28,955 nt of DNA from Nitrospira sp. ST-bin4 (GCA_002083565.1 MSXM01000030.1:1-28955); one strand, 5' to 3'. Counted from the first letter of the stretch, positions 7,933 through 16,521 are shown. Notes: a model not told the origin generated them from the sequence alone. A program made the numbers and translations.

Positions 7933-8289
7933 ATGGACATGACATTCGAGACAGGATCATGGGAGAGCTGGAGTCACTTTCACGAGCAACAGTCTCGCTC
8001 GGATCGGGTGCCGCTTGTGCAGGCCGTCGTCTTCGAACCGTCGGCCCATCATGTCAAAGATGAGCAGATCATGCTCCATAGCCGAGTTGGACTCAGTCTC
8101 AACGTGAGCAGTACGGGACTTTGTCTGCTGGTGGACCAGTGTCCGGCGTCAGGCGAAGTGTGGCGTGTGCAGATTCCAAGTGCGACACAAGGGATCCAAA
8201 CGCCCACTCTTGCCGATGTCCGATGGGTGAGGGAGCTTCCATTCGCAGAGAGTGGGCTTGTCATCGTGGGGTTGAGATTCATCCTGTAG
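7933..8289 (+). CDS. PilZ-like domain protein (possible c-di-GMP receptor)
   Basis: 118 aa from ATG 7933. A TTG at 7855 overlaps the conserved upstream motif and is unlikely. An ATG at 7910 is out of frame and makes only a ten-residue peptide. ATG 7939 is an alternative; the ribosome-binding site is weak for all. The region SLNVSSTGLCLLVD matches the PilZ (D/N)xSxxG signature. It is followed by beta-strand-like WRVQIP, ADVRWVREL and VIVGLRF, as in PilZ barrels. The N-terminal RxxxR motif is not clean (SRSDR, then V), so c-di-GMP binding is uncertain. It is first in the secretin operon and would be a cytoplasmic regulator of it. Confidence 0.6.
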   Translation: MDMTFETGSWESWSHFHEQQSRSDRVPLVQAVVFEPSAHHVKDEQIMLHSRVGLSLNVSSTGLCLLVDQCPASGEVWRVQIPSATQGIQTPTLADVRWVRELPFAESGLVIVGLRFIL

Positions 8290-8325
8290 ATTTTCCCGTG
8301 ATCGTAGGCTGCGAGAGGTGATCGG

Positions 8326-10728
8326 ATGAGGGTGTGGGGCTTGCCCCAATCTAAGACGATGGGGGCTATTCTGTTGCTCGTCGCTGTCGTCGTCTCAAGC
8401 TGCGCCTCGCCGGAATTGCGGAAGGCCGACGGATATGCGGAGCATGGCGAGTGGGACAAGGCGGTCGAAGCCTATCGGGAAGCGGCTAAGAAGGAGCCGT
8501 TTTCAGAGACCGTTCAGTCGCGGATGGGCCTGGCCAAGACTCGGGCGGCCGAGAGGCATTATGAGGCAGGCCGCCGGGCTCTCGATGCGGACCGGCTGCC
8601 AGACGCGGTGCAGGAATTCAAACTGGCGCTCGGGTTCGATCCGTCGAAGCCCGAACATCATGCCGCTATGACCATGGTGCTTCGCTTGAAAGAAGCGCGT
8701 GATCAGATGCACACCGGTGAGAAGTTGCAGGGACTCGGGCGTTTGGAGGAGGCCCTCGCCGCGTTCGAGCGGGCCATCGAGCTGGACGCATCCCTGAGCC
8801 ACGCCTCCGATGGGATCACCGAAATCACGAAACAGCAGCGGGCCGCCAAAATGATCGGAGGCAGCTTGGAGCCGATCACCCTCCGGTTCCAAAACGCCAA
8901 GTTGCGGGAAGTGTTTGAAATCGTCGCGCGGACAGCCGGTGTCAACGTGATCTTCGATAAAGAAGTGCGCGACGATCCCATCACCATCTTCATCAAGCAG
9001 TTGCCGTTCGATGAGGCACTCGACTTGATCTTGAACACCAATGGCCTGGTCGCCCAGCGGGTGGCGGCGGATACGATCCTGGTGATGCCGAACAATAAGC
9101 AGAAACAAGCGCAGTACCAAGATTTATTGATGCGCACGTTCTATTTATCCAACGCCAAGGCCAAGGATGCCGTGAACATGGTGCGGACGTTGCTTGACAG
9201 TAAGAAGATTTACGTCGATGAGAAAGTGAACGCCATCGTGGTGCGGGATGAGCCGGCCAAACTGCAATTGGCCGAGCGCCTGCTGTTCGCGATCGATCGC
9301 CGTGAGCCGGAAGTGGAACTTGACTTGGAAGTGCTGGAAGTGAATCGAACGAAAAGCCTCAAGTATGGACTTAACTACGCAAAGCAGGCCGGCTATGGGC
9401 TCCGCCCTCCGAGCGGCACAGGCGGGATCTCCACCGCGCCGACGACCTGGGCCTTCGAGGCGCTCACCTCCCTGGGAGCGGGGAGTTATCTGTTCCTGAT
9501 CCCGTCGAGCGTCCTGATCGATTTTTTCAAACAGGATTCCGATGCCAAGACGCTGGCTTCTCCCAAGCTTCGTGTCTTGAACAACAAGACGGCAAGTATA
9601 AATGTCGGCGACAAGCAACCCATTCTCTTGTCGACCACGAATGTGCTGCCGGGGCAGGCGGCGACAGGTGCCGTACCGACGACATCGACCGTGACCTCCA
9701 TCGAATTCAAAGATACGGGCGTGAAGCTCACGGTCGAACCAAGCATCAATCTGGTCGATGAAGTGACGCTCAAGCTCAAGGTCGAAGTGACCAGGTTGGG
9801 TGACCAAGTGACGTTGCAGGCGAGTCCGGAGATCAAGCAGTTCAAATTCGGAACGAGAATGGCGGAAACGGTGCTGATGCTCAAGGACGATGAGACGGTG
9901 GTCTTGGCCGGGTTGATTCAAGATGAAGAGCGTAAGAATCGGTCGAGCGTTCCATTGATCGGAGACATCCCTTGGCTGGGCCAACTCTTTACCTCCACCA
10001 CCACTGATCGGGTGGCGACGGAGGTCGTGCTCACCATTACGCCTCGAATCGTCCGGAGCATGACCGCGCCGCCGATCGCCCAGCAAGCCTTCTGGTCCGG
10101 TACCGAAAGCACCTATGCGACAGAACAGCTTTTCCCTCCCCGGCCATCGGCCGTCAAGTATGCGGCCTCAAAATCGTCCGGTGACCGTGTCGTGCGTCCG
10201 GCTGCAGAAGCTGGTGCAGGAATGGAAGGGGTGTCGGTACCTGATGACACGGCTGCAACCTCCGACACTCCGTCACCTGGAGGACGCAGGGCGAACGACG
10301 AACTGGCAGGAAAGGCACCGCTGTCCACGCGAAAGATGCCGGCACGAGTGATGGGCGGTCTGTCGTTGAATCCGGAAGAACTGACGGCCGCAGTCGGACA
10401 GGAATTTCGTCTCGATCTTGTGACGTCACAGGCTGCGACGATAGGCGAGGCGGGCCTAACGGTCAGTTACGATCCCCAGACAATCGAATTCATGCGTGTC
10501 GTCCCCGGCGCAGCATCGATTTCTGCCCGCGCCGCCGACGGTCAAGTCGTGATTGCCGTCAATAGACAAGCGCCGGGAGGAGCGGGAGAAGCCGTGCTGG
10601 CCATGCTGTTCTTTCATGCGAAGGTCCCCGGAGACAGCGAGTTGAGTTTACGGACGATCGCGGCTGCCGGTTCATCGAGTGAGGGTGGGGAACAGCCGGT
10701 CCGGCAGGCGGTCGTGCACGTGCAGTGA
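8326..10728 (+). CDS. gspD: Secretin (GspD/PilQ/MshL family) lipoprotein with TPR N-terminus and cohesin-like C-terminus
   Basis: 800 aa. The lipoprotein signal ends VVVSSC with Cys26 as the lipidated residue. Residues about 27-170 are TPR-like helices (WDKAVEAYREAAKKEP; LEEALAAFERAIELD). An STN-type N0 domain (about 181-255, ITLRFQNAKLREVFEIVA) and a NolW/N1 domain (about 267-325, FYLSNAKAKDAVNMV) follow. The secretin barrel ends with the signature VPLIGDIPWLGQLF (about 542-555) and VVLTITPRIV. After a low-complexity linker (about 600-675), residues about 677-800 look like a cohesin domain (AVGQEFRLDLVTS; LTVSYDPQTIEFMRVVPG). It forms the outer-membrane ring of the secretion system. The fused cohesin-like domain is unusual for T2SS and may dock partners at the pore. 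Confidence 0.93.
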   Translation: MRVWGLPQSKTMGAILLLVAVVVSSCASPELRKADGYAEHGEWDKAVEAYREAAKKEPFSETVQSRMGLAKTRAAERHYEAGRRALDADRLPDAVQEFKLALGFDPSKPEHHAAMTMVLRLKEARDQMHTGEKLQGLGRLEEALAAFERAIELDASLSHASDGITEITKQQRAAKMIGGSLEPITLRFQNAKLREVFEIVARTAGVNVIFDKEVRDDPITIFIKQLPFDEALDLILNTNGLVAQRVAADTILVMPNNKQKQAQYQDLLMRTFYLSNAKAKDAVNMVRTLLDSKKIYVDEKVNAIVVRDEPAKLQLAERLLFAIDRREPEVELDLEVLEVNRTKSLKYGLNYAKQAGYGLRPPSGTGGISTAPTTWAFEALTSLGAGSYLFLIPSSVLIDFFKQDSDAKTLASPKLRVLNNKTASINVGDKQPILLSTTNVLPGQAATGAVPTTSTVTSIEFKDTGVKLTVEPSINLVDEVTLKLKVEVTRLGDQVTLQASPEIKQFKFGTRMAETVLMLKDDETVVLAGLIQDEERKNRSSVPLIGDIPWLGQLFTSTTTDRVATEVVLTITPRIVRSMTAPPIAQQAFWSGTESTYATEQLFPPRPSAVKYAASKSSGDRVVRPAAEAGAGMEGVSVPDDTAATSDTPSPGGRRANDELAGKAPLSTRKMPARVMGGLSLNPEELTAAVGQEFRLDLVTSQAATIGEAGLTVSYDPQTIEFMRVVPGAASISARAADGQVVIAVNRQAPGGAGEAVLAMLFFHAKVPGDSELSLRTIAAAGSSSEGGEQPVRQAVVHVQ

Positions 10729-10740
10729 GAGGGCGTCGAG

Positions 10741-11109
10741 ATGCGGCGTGATGGCGGCTATACGCTTCTGGAACTCTTGATCGTGATCACGATTGTGGGC
10801 ACGCTTGCCACGCTGGCGGAGCCGCTTTGGGAGCAGTCGGTGCTGAAAGCGCGCGAAGCGGCCTTGAGGCGGACGTTGTTTACCATGCGGGATGTCATCG
10901 ATCAGTATCGGGCTGATCGGGGAGGCTACCCCGTGAGCCTGCGCGATGTGGTGAAGGCCGGGTATTTGCGTGTCCTGCCGATCGATCCGCTGACGAAATC
11001 GAGCGCGACCTGGCAGGAGATTCCCGCGGAACCGGAAGGGGGAGTGAGCGATGTCCATAGCGGAAGCAGGCTCGTCGGATCGGACGGCACACCCTACAAT
11101 CATTGGTGA
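10741..11109 (+). CDS. gspG: GspG-like pseudopilin
   Basis: 122 aa, starting 12 bp after the secretin stop. The prepilin signal is MRRDGG followed by YTLLELLIVITIVGTLATLA. Cleavage after Gly6 would leave Tyr at +1 in place of Phe, with Glu at +5 retained. The soluble part has the GspG hallmark ALRRTLFTMRDVIDQYRADR then GGYP and a short SLRDVVKAGYLRVLPIDPLT, followed by a truncated beta region ending DGTPYNHW. It would be cleaved by prepilin peptidase and polymerise into a pseudopilus in the inner membrane. It overlaps the upstream end of one reading of the next gene, which is better started at 11114. Confidence 0.88.
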   Translation: MRRDGGYTLLELLIVITIVGTLATLAEPLWEQSVLKAREAALRRTLFTMRDVIDQYRADRGGYPVSLRDVVKAGYLRVLPIDPLTKSSATWQEIPAEPEGGVSDVHSGSRLVGSDGTPYNHW

Positions 11110-11113
11110 TCTC

Positions 11114-11710
11114 ATGTGGACCAAAGTGATCGGCATTGCGATGGGGGCTATGGTTGCCGGGGGGCTGTTCGCCAGCTGTGCGACAGTTCCCGCCACGAAC
11201 GAAGCCGGCATGCAGGACTGCAAGATACGGATTGTGCGGGTCATCGACGAGCGCGATGCGCTGCTGGCGGCTGCGCGTGTAGAAATCGCTGCAAGCAAGA
11301 TTGCTGCGGCAAAGAAGGAGGCAGAGGTGCAGGAATTGCGGAAGGCGGTCGGAGACCTTCGGCGGGAGAATGCCGATTCGCATCACGCCTTGACGGTGAT
11401 GAAACGGACGGTGGACACAGCGCAGGAAGAAGCCGATCGAATACGAACAGAGTGGGCGCAGGTTGAGCAAACGAAACAGGAACGGGAACTGTCCGAGTTG
11501 CGGACAACAGTGCATGCGTTGACGGAGCGAATGGACCGGCTGAAAGAGCAGGTATTGGAAGCGGTGCTTGCTGCGACGGCGCTGTCCGAGGAGCCTTCCA
11601 GACCGACGTCCGCTGCCGGAAAGAATCATCGGCCACGGCCGTCGAAACCCGTGGTTCTTCCCATCGATGCGCGGCGCACCGGACAGATGCTGCCGATTTC
11701 AGCGCAATAA
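11114..11710 (+). CDS. Coiled-coil lipoprotein
   Basis: 198 aa from ATG 11114. A start at 11051 would add 21 unlike residues and overlap the pseudopilin gene by 59 bp. MWTKVIGIAMGAMVAGGLFASC is a lipoprotein signal with Cys22. Residues about 35-160 are charged and Ala/Glu/Arg-rich with heptad spacing (KKEAEVQELRKAVGDLRREN), which predicts a long coiled coil. The C-terminus is Pro/Lys-rich. Its position between the pseudopilin and the ATPase suggests a periplasmic or outer-membrane accessory such as a pilotin-like or spacer factor. No family recognised. Confidence 0.75.
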   Translation: MWTKVIGIAMGAMVAGGLFASCATVPATNEAGMQDCKIRIVRVIDERDALLAAARVEIAASKIAAAKKEAEVQELRKAVGDLRRENADSHHALTVMKRTVDTAQEEADRIRTEWAQVEQTKQERELSELRTTVHALTERMDRLKEQVLEAVLAATALSEEPSRPTSAAGKNHRPRPSKPVVLPIDARRTGQMLPISAQ

Positions 11711-11741
11711 CGCAGAACGAAGCGTTCCGAGGATATTCCCG

Positions 11742-13463
11742 ATGCCGACATTCGTCAGACAGAAACCGTTGGCCGATCTTTTGGTGGAGCGAGGCCTGTT
11801 TCCGGCTGGCCGGGCCGCTGAGCTGTCTGGTCGCGCGGGCACTTCCCAGCGCCGATTGCAGGCGCTCTTGCTGGAAGAGCAACTGCTGTCGGAGTCCGTG
11901 CTGGCGGAAATACTGGCGGAACAATGTGCGGTTCCCTACCGCAGCCTCGATGGGTATCGTGTGGACTTTGAGAAATTTGCCGCGATCTCCGTGGAGACGA
12001 TGCGTGAGTATCGGTTTGTCCCGTTGGAAGACGACGGGATGACGCTCACGGTAGGCGTGCCAGATCCGTACGATCTCCACCGGCTGGATCGGTTGGATGC
12101 GCTTCTCGGCCGGGAGTGGCGAGCGGTGATCGTCTCGCCGGCTGCGATTCTGGAGGCACTAAAAGAAAGCGAGCGAAACGCGCAGATGGTTGCGCGCGTG
12201 AGCGACGAGTTTCGTCCTCTCCTGGTTCAGGAGACCGAGCAAGGGGAGGAGGTCCTTTCGGTCGATAAGCTGAACAACGAACAGAGTCCAATCGTCCAGC
12301 TGATCGATACGATGATCGTGAATGCGTTAGAGAAGCGGGCAAGCGATATCCACATCGAGCCGGCCGATGGAGTCACCGAGATCAAGTATCGCATCGACGG
12401 CGTGCTCTATCTGGCGATGGAACCGTTGGACCTACGATTTCACAATCCGTTGGTATCCAGAATCAAGGTCATGTCCGAACTGGATATCGCCGAGCGGCGC
12501 ATTCCGCAAGACGGTCGCTTCAAGCTGAGGCTTCAGCGCCGCACCATCGACTTCCGAGTCTCCATCCTCCCCAGCGCATTCGGCGAATCCATCGTGATCC
12601 GCATTCTGGCGAAAGAGGAATTCACGTCCGGACAGCGTGGAATACATCTGAATGCGCTCGGCCTCAAGCAAGAGGATTTGCGGCGATTCCAGAGGGCGAT
12701 CACGGCCTCGTACGGCATGGTGCTGGTGACCGGACCGACGGGGAGCGGCAAGACCACGACGCTCTATGCCGCGCTCAACGAAGTCAACTCCAAAGAGGAC
12801 AAGATCATTACCATCGAAGATCCGGTGGAGTACCAGTTGAAGGGGGTCGTACAGATCCCGGTCAACGAAAAGAAAGGACTCACCTTCGCCCGTGGTTTGC
12901 GGTCCATCCTGCGTCACGACCCGGACAAGATCATGGTGGGCGAAATTCGCGACGCCGAAACCGCCCAGATCGCAATTCAGTCCGCCCTGACCGGGCATCT
13001 CGTGTTTTCGACCGTGCACGCCAACAATGCTTTCGATGTCATCGGGCGTTTTGTAAACATGGGGATTGAACCGTATAATTTTGTCTCGTCCTTGAACTGC
13101 ATCATGGCGCAACGGCTGGTTCGAACCATTTGCCCATCCTGTAAGACGCCGGTTTCGGTGAGCCCGGCGCAGTGTGAACAATTGGGGTTTGATGCGGGGC
13201 TGGTGTCCGGTCGGGTTCTCTACGAAGGCAAGGGCTGTGTCGCCTGCCATGGTTTGGGCTATCGGGGGCGCCAGGCGATCACAGAGTTTCTGCCGGTCAC
13301 CGAGGAGATCAAAGAATTGATTCTCGCGCGGCGGCCTCCTTCGGAAATTCGCGCAATGGCTCTGGCGAACGGCATGACGACCTTGCGTCAGGCTGGTATC
13401 GAAAAGATGCTGGCGGGAGAGACGACCATGAAAGAAGTCCATCGCATGACGTTCGTCGGGTAA
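11742..13463 (+). CDS. gspE: GspE/PilB-family assembly ATPase
   Basis: 573 aa from ATG 11742 (CGAGGA upstream). The longer frame from 11568 overlaps the lipoprotein gene and is not used. Residues about 5-150 form a T2SSE_N/MshEN-like domain (PLADLLVERGLF; RRLQALLLEEQLLSESVLAE). The hexameric ATPase core has Walker A GPTGSGKT (331-338), the Asp-box/Walker B region IMVGEIRDAETAQIAI (from about 397) and the His-box STVHANNA. Two cysteine pairs, C464-x2-C467 and C499-x2-C502, form the zinc-binding arm of GspE/PilB. It works at the inner-membrane base to power pseudopilus growth. GspE versus PilB cannot be separated with certainty; the GspD/GspG neighbours favour GspE. Confidence 0.95.
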   Translation: MPTFVRQKPLADLLVERGLFPAGRAAELSGRAGTSQRRLQALLLEEQLLSESVLAEILAEQCAVPYRSLDGYRVDFEKFAAISVETMREYRFVPLEDDGMTLTVGVPDPYDLHRLDRLDALLGREWRAVIVSPAAILEALKESERNAQMVARVSDEFRPLLVQETEQGEEVLSVDKLNNEQSPIVQLIDTMIVNALEKRASDIHIEPADGVTEIKYRIDGVLYLAMEPLDLRFHNPLVSRIKVMSELDIAERRIPQDGRFKLRLQRRTIDFRVSILPSAFGESIVIRILAKEEFTSGQRGIHLNALGLKQEDLRRFQRAITASYGMVLVTGPTGSGKTTTLYAALNEVNSKEDKIITIEDPVEYQLKGVVQIPVNEKKGLTFARGLRSILRHDPDKIMVGEIRDAETAQIAIQSALTGHLVFSTVHANNAFDVIGRFVNMGIEPYNFVSSLNCIMAQRLVRTICPSCKTPVSVSPAQCEQLGFDAGLVSGRVLYEGKGCVACHGLGYRGRQAITEFLPVTEEIKELILARRPPSEIRAMALANGMTTLRQAGIEKMLAGETTMKEVHRMTFVG

Positions 13464-13472
13464 CGGGTACGT

Positions 13473-14456
13473 ATGAACTTGCTTCAGACTCATCGCGCCG
13501 ACACAGGGGTGTGTCTTCGACCGGATGGGATCACGATGGTGCGAGTGATGCGGGCCTGGAGACAGCCTGCGAAGGTCCGCTGTATTGAGGAGCGGCCCAT
13601 CAGGAGCGGGCTGCTCCGCCCGTCGTGCACGGAGGTGAATGTCGAGAATGTGGACGAACTCGCGCGCGACCTCGCAGCGGCGGTTGGCTCGGCCCGTACA
13701 AGAACGGTGGCCCTCAGCCTGCCGGACGGGTGCGTTTCCATGGCGATCTTGCCCTTCGAGTCGCTTCCCGTCGGCGAGCGTGAGCGTGAGACCCTCGTGC
13801 GATGGCGATTCCAGCATGACCGGCGTTGCGCGCTGACGGACGAGCAGATCGCCTACCGGATCTATCCTGCCCCTGCGCGTACCCCGCATCCCGCGGGATC
13901 TGCGGACGGCGGTACGGTGACCGCGTACGTGATGGCGATTGCTGTCAAACCATCCATCCTGCGGCAGTATCACATGGTGTGCGAACAGGCCGGGCTTCTG
14001 CCCGTCTCGATCGGGTTCTCCTCATTACAGGCGTTCGATCTATGCCGGATGTCCGTTGCTCCGGCCTCCGAACACTTCTGGGCGCTCCGAATGTCGGACC
14101 GGTTGACATTCGTCGCCTGTCGCGGAGGAGTGCCGGTGTTTCTGCGCGGCACGCGCGTCAAGGAGCATGACGATGTGCGGGCGGAGCTCGTCTCCAGCCT
14201 GCAATGTTTCGATGACGACTGTCCCCATAGCGATGGACCGTCCGGGACCGATCCCGCCATCTTGTATGTCATGCGTGAACAGGTGGACGAACAGAAGGAC
14301 CAACCCGAGGACAGAGCCCTATGGACTCCCGCCGGACATCCGCGATGGCAGGTTGAGGTTCGAAATGGCTGGCCTGAAGGCCGACAGCTCTGGCCGCCTG
14401 ATACCACGATGTCGATCGGCCGATGGTGCGCGCTAGCAAGCACAGAAGTGGTGTGA
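13473..14456 (+). CDS. pilM: PilM/GspL-like actin-fold protein
   Basis: 327 aa, nine bases after the ATPase gene. The recognisable region is LSLPDGCVSMAILPFESLP followed by RERETLVRWRFQHD (about 88-120). This is the PilM/MshI/GspL pattern in which a conserved Pro-Phe turn precedes a helix. TAYVMAIAVKPSILRQYHMV and the central strands fit an actin-like fold. No membrane segment is seen, so it is PilM-like (cytoplasmic) and not a full GspL. It would join the ATPase to the PilN-like protein encoded next. Sequence conservation is weak over the C-terminal third. Confidence 0.75.
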   Translation: MNLLQTHRADTGVCLRPDGITMVRVMRAWRQPAKVRCIEERPIRSGLLRPSCTEVNVENVDELARDLAAAVGSARTRTVALSLPDGCVSMAILPFESLPVGERERETLVRWRFQHDRRCALTDEQIAYRIYPAPARTPHPAGSADGGTVTAYVMAIAVKPSILRQYHMVCEQAGLLPVSIGFSSLQAFDLCRMSVAPASEHFWALRMSDRLTFVACRGGVPVFLRGTRVKEHDDVRAELVSSLQCFDDDCPHSDGPSGTDPAILYVMREQVDEQKDQPEDRALWTPAGHPRWQVEVRNGWPEGRQLWPPDTTMSIGRWCALASTEVV

Positions 14457-14462
14457 CGATAT

Positions 14463-15098
14463 ATGACGTTCCGGCCTGTGATGATGTGGTGGCGGCCCGC
14501 GGCTGATTCGCTCACGTTCCATCAATTGCATCTGGAGGTCGCGCCTGCGGAAGTGCGCGCCGTGCAATGGATACAACGAGGGCTGACCGTCGGCTGTCTC
14601 GCGGCGCTGGTGGTGGTGGGGTGGTGGGGATGGAACAGCCGGGCGGTTGATGAAACGGCGGCGGCCTACGAACGGTCTACGGTGCGTATAGAACGGGCGA
14701 CGAATGAGTTCGTAGAACAGATGCGGCAGAATCGCCTGGTTTTCAGCCAAGAGCAGGTAGCAGCGATCCGTGAGCAAGTCGCTTTTGCCAATCAGCTGTC
14801 CGAGAAGCGGAGTTTCTCTTGGACGAAGCTGCTGAGCGATCTGGAAGCGACCCTGCCGCCCCATGTGGCGCTGGTCAACATCAAACTCGATTTTCAAGAT
14901 TCGGCTGTCGTTCTGGAAGGTACCGCCGTCCGGCTTCAAGATGTGAATGTGTTCATCACGCAACTGCACGCGCATCAGGCGTTCCGCCATGCGGTGCTCG
15001 AGAAGCATGAGATCCGCCATGAGACGGGCGAGCAGCAGGTGGCGGGTGATGCCGCCATTGAATTTCGCCTCTCGGTTCGCTATCACCCGATGCTGTAA
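14463..15098 (+). CDS. pilN: PilN-like inner-membrane assembly protein
   Basis: 211 aa, six bases after the PilM-like gene. A short cytoplasmic N-terminus with an SLTFHQLHLEVAPAEVRAVQW segment is followed by one membrane helix (about 40-58, LTVGCLAALVVVGWWGW) and a coiled coil. The region FSWTKLLSDLEATLPPHVAL, then VNIKLDF, is the PilN family hallmark. The periplasmic ferredoxin-like part follows. It would pair with the PilO-like protein in the alignment complex between the inner membrane and the secretin. Confidence 0.85.
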   Translation: MTFRPVMMWWRPAADSLTFHQLHLEVAPAEVRAVQWIQRGLTVGCLAALVVVGWWGWNSRAVDETAAAYERSTVRIERATNEFVEQMRQNRLVFSQEQVAAIREQVAFANQLSEKRSFSWTKLLSDLEATLPPHVALVNIKLDFQDSAVVLEGTAVRLQDVNVFITQLHAHQAFRHAVLEKHEIRHETGEQQVAGDAAIEFRLSVRYHPML

Positions 15099-15105
15099 GG
15101 AAACG

Positions 15106-15711
15106 ATGATAGGCATAGTCGAACGTCTGGTGGTGCCGAGCGTGACGAGACCGGCGATACGATCGTTGGCCCTCTCATCCGCCTGTTCGCTGCTGGCGCT
15201 TGCCGCGCTCGTCGGGGCCTATGTGGAGTGGGTGATACCGGCGGACGATCGTCTTGAGCGCGCGGAGGCCGCCTATCGAAAGGCAACGTTGGAACAGGAA
15301 CAGAGCCGATCTCAACGTGCGTTGTTTGAAAAGGCGTTGCTGACTCAGGGGCAGGTGGATACTTTTTGGCGCGCGCTGCCTTCCCAAGATGAGTACGCGG
15401 CCTTGGCGATGGCTATTTCAGAATTGGGAAAAGCAGAGCACCTGACCATCCCAGGCATGAATTATCACCTGGAAGAATCGGAAGGGCGGCTGCCGGTCAA
15501 AGCGTCTCTGTCGTTTCGCGTCATCGGGGACTATGCGGCGATGTACCGGTTCATCCATCGAATAGAGACTGCGGAGTCCTATCTGGTCGTCGAGAGTCTC
15601 GATGCCGCAAGGGCGGATAAAGCAGCCCGCGCCACGTCGCACGCAGTCGTGTTCAACGTGACTGTCGCGACGTTTCTTCGGCCCAGTCCTCCACGAGGCA
15701 ACATGTCATGA
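15106..15711 (+). CDS. pilO: PilO-like inner-membrane assembly protein
   Basis: 201 aa from ATG 15106, preceded by AAGGA (15098-15102) next to the previous stop. An earlier start at 14947 lies inside the PilN-like gene and was rejected. There is one membrane helix (about 21-42, LALSSACSLLALAALVGAYV), a coiled coil (ERAEAAYRKATLEQEQSRSQ), then a periplasmic domain with SLSFRVIGDYAAMYRFIHRIE, the typical PilO/GspM pattern. It is the expected partner of the PilN-like protein. The stop overlaps the next start by four bases (ATGA). Confidence 0.85.
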   Translation: MIGIVERLVVPSVTRPAIRSLALSSACSLLALAALVGAYVEWVIPADDRLERAEAAYRKATLEQEQSRSQRALFEKALLTQGQVDTFWRALPSQDEYAALAMAISELGKAEHLTIPGMNYHLEESEGRLPVKASLSFRVIGDYAAMYRFIHRIETAESYLVVESLDAARADKAARATSHAVVFNVTVATFLRPSPPRGNMS

Positions 15712-16379
15712 CACAGCGGGTGAAATATCTACTTCTTGGTGGCTGTGCGGCGCTGTGGGCCATACTGCTTGTCCTGCGATGGATTGGTGAAGAGCCGCCC
15801 CAAGAAGTGCCATTGCGGTTTCAAACCGGGCAGAATCCAGTCGCCCTGGCAGTGGGAGGACAGAGCGCAGATGGGCTGATGATCAAACCGTTTAAGGTCC
15901 AAGGGCAGGCAACGACGCCGGGTCCGCAGAAAAATATTTTTTCGATGGGCCGGGCTGTTGTGCCGGAAAACGCCAAGCAACTCCAAGTGGTCAAGCGCAG
16001 CGCGCCGCCGGTTCCGGCACCGCCGCCCGTTGTGGTTCCGCCTCCTCCCCCCGTTCCACCTTCTCCGCCGATTCCTACAGGGCCCACTCCCGAAGAACTT
16101 GCCGCCATCGCCGCGCGCCAACAGCACGAGTTGCTGTCCAGGCAGGCCCGTGAGCAGATGGTGCAATATCGGTATCTCGGATATGCAGACCGCGATGGCC
16201 GTCAGCAAGCGTTTATAGGTAAGGGCACCGAGATCTACATTCTCCAGCAAGGGGACCAACTCGACGGGAAATTCCTCGTGGCCGTGATCGATCCCACCGT
16301 TGTCGTACTGCGAGAAAGCGTTACCAATCTGGAAGCCCGCATCGAGCTGAAGAAGAATTCGTCGATCAATCCCTCCTGA
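15708..16379 (+). CDS. PilP/GspC-like bridging protein
   Basis: 223 aa. The N-terminal membrane anchor (about 7-25) is followed by a linker and a long proline-rich stretch (about 102-130, runs of PPPVVVPPPPPVPPSPP) that would span the periplasm. The C-terminal 75 residues (YRYLGYADRDGRQQAFIGKG, then EIYILQQGDQLDGKFLVAVI) form a small beta domain like the PilP/GspC homology region, which contacts the secretin N0 domain. PilP proteins are usually lipoproteins; this one has no lipobox and is closer to GspC in layout. Last gene of the machinery operon. Confidence 0.8.
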   Translation: MTQRVKYLLLGGCAALWAILLVLRWIGEEPPQEVPLRFQTGQNPVALAVGGQSADGLMIKPFKVQGQATTPGPQKNIFSMGRAVVPENAKQLQVVKRSAPPVPAPPPVVVPPPPPVPPSPPIPTGPTPEELAAIAARQQHELLSRQAREQMVQYRYLGYADRDGRQQAFIGKGTEIYILQQGDQLDGKFLVAVIDPTVVVLRESVTNLEARIELKKNSSINPS

Positions 16380-16483
16380 TCCGGCCGCCGTTTTCCGCTC
16401 ATGCGACTGCTCTCGCGCCGATGCTCAGGTGTTGGACGTGTTCTATAGTTCGTCTGCCGCAGGAGCTGGGAGGACAATTATCA

Positions 16484-16521
16484 TGATCCCCCCAAATGGG
16501 TATACCCATTTGACGGGATTG
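16484..16521 (+). promoter_or_regulatory. Conserved upstream motif, copy 3 (YD/TIG gene), next to a palindrome
   Basis: CCCATTTGACGGGATTG at 16505-16521 is identical to the copy before the pilin gene. Here it overlaps a perfect palindrome, AAATGGGTATACCCATTT (about 16494-16511). The start codon at 16597 is about 75 bp downstream, similar to the spacing at the other two sites. Likely regulator binding; inferred. Confidence 0.55.

Noticed and set aside
7910..7942. Ten-codon leader peptide starting at ATG 7910
   Set aside because: Overlaps the PilZ-like start, no good ribosome-binding site and no regulatory codon pattern.
12432..13973. 513-codon minus-strand open frame opposite the GspE ATPase gene
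   Set aside because: The plus strand has complete ATPase motifs; the minus frame has none.
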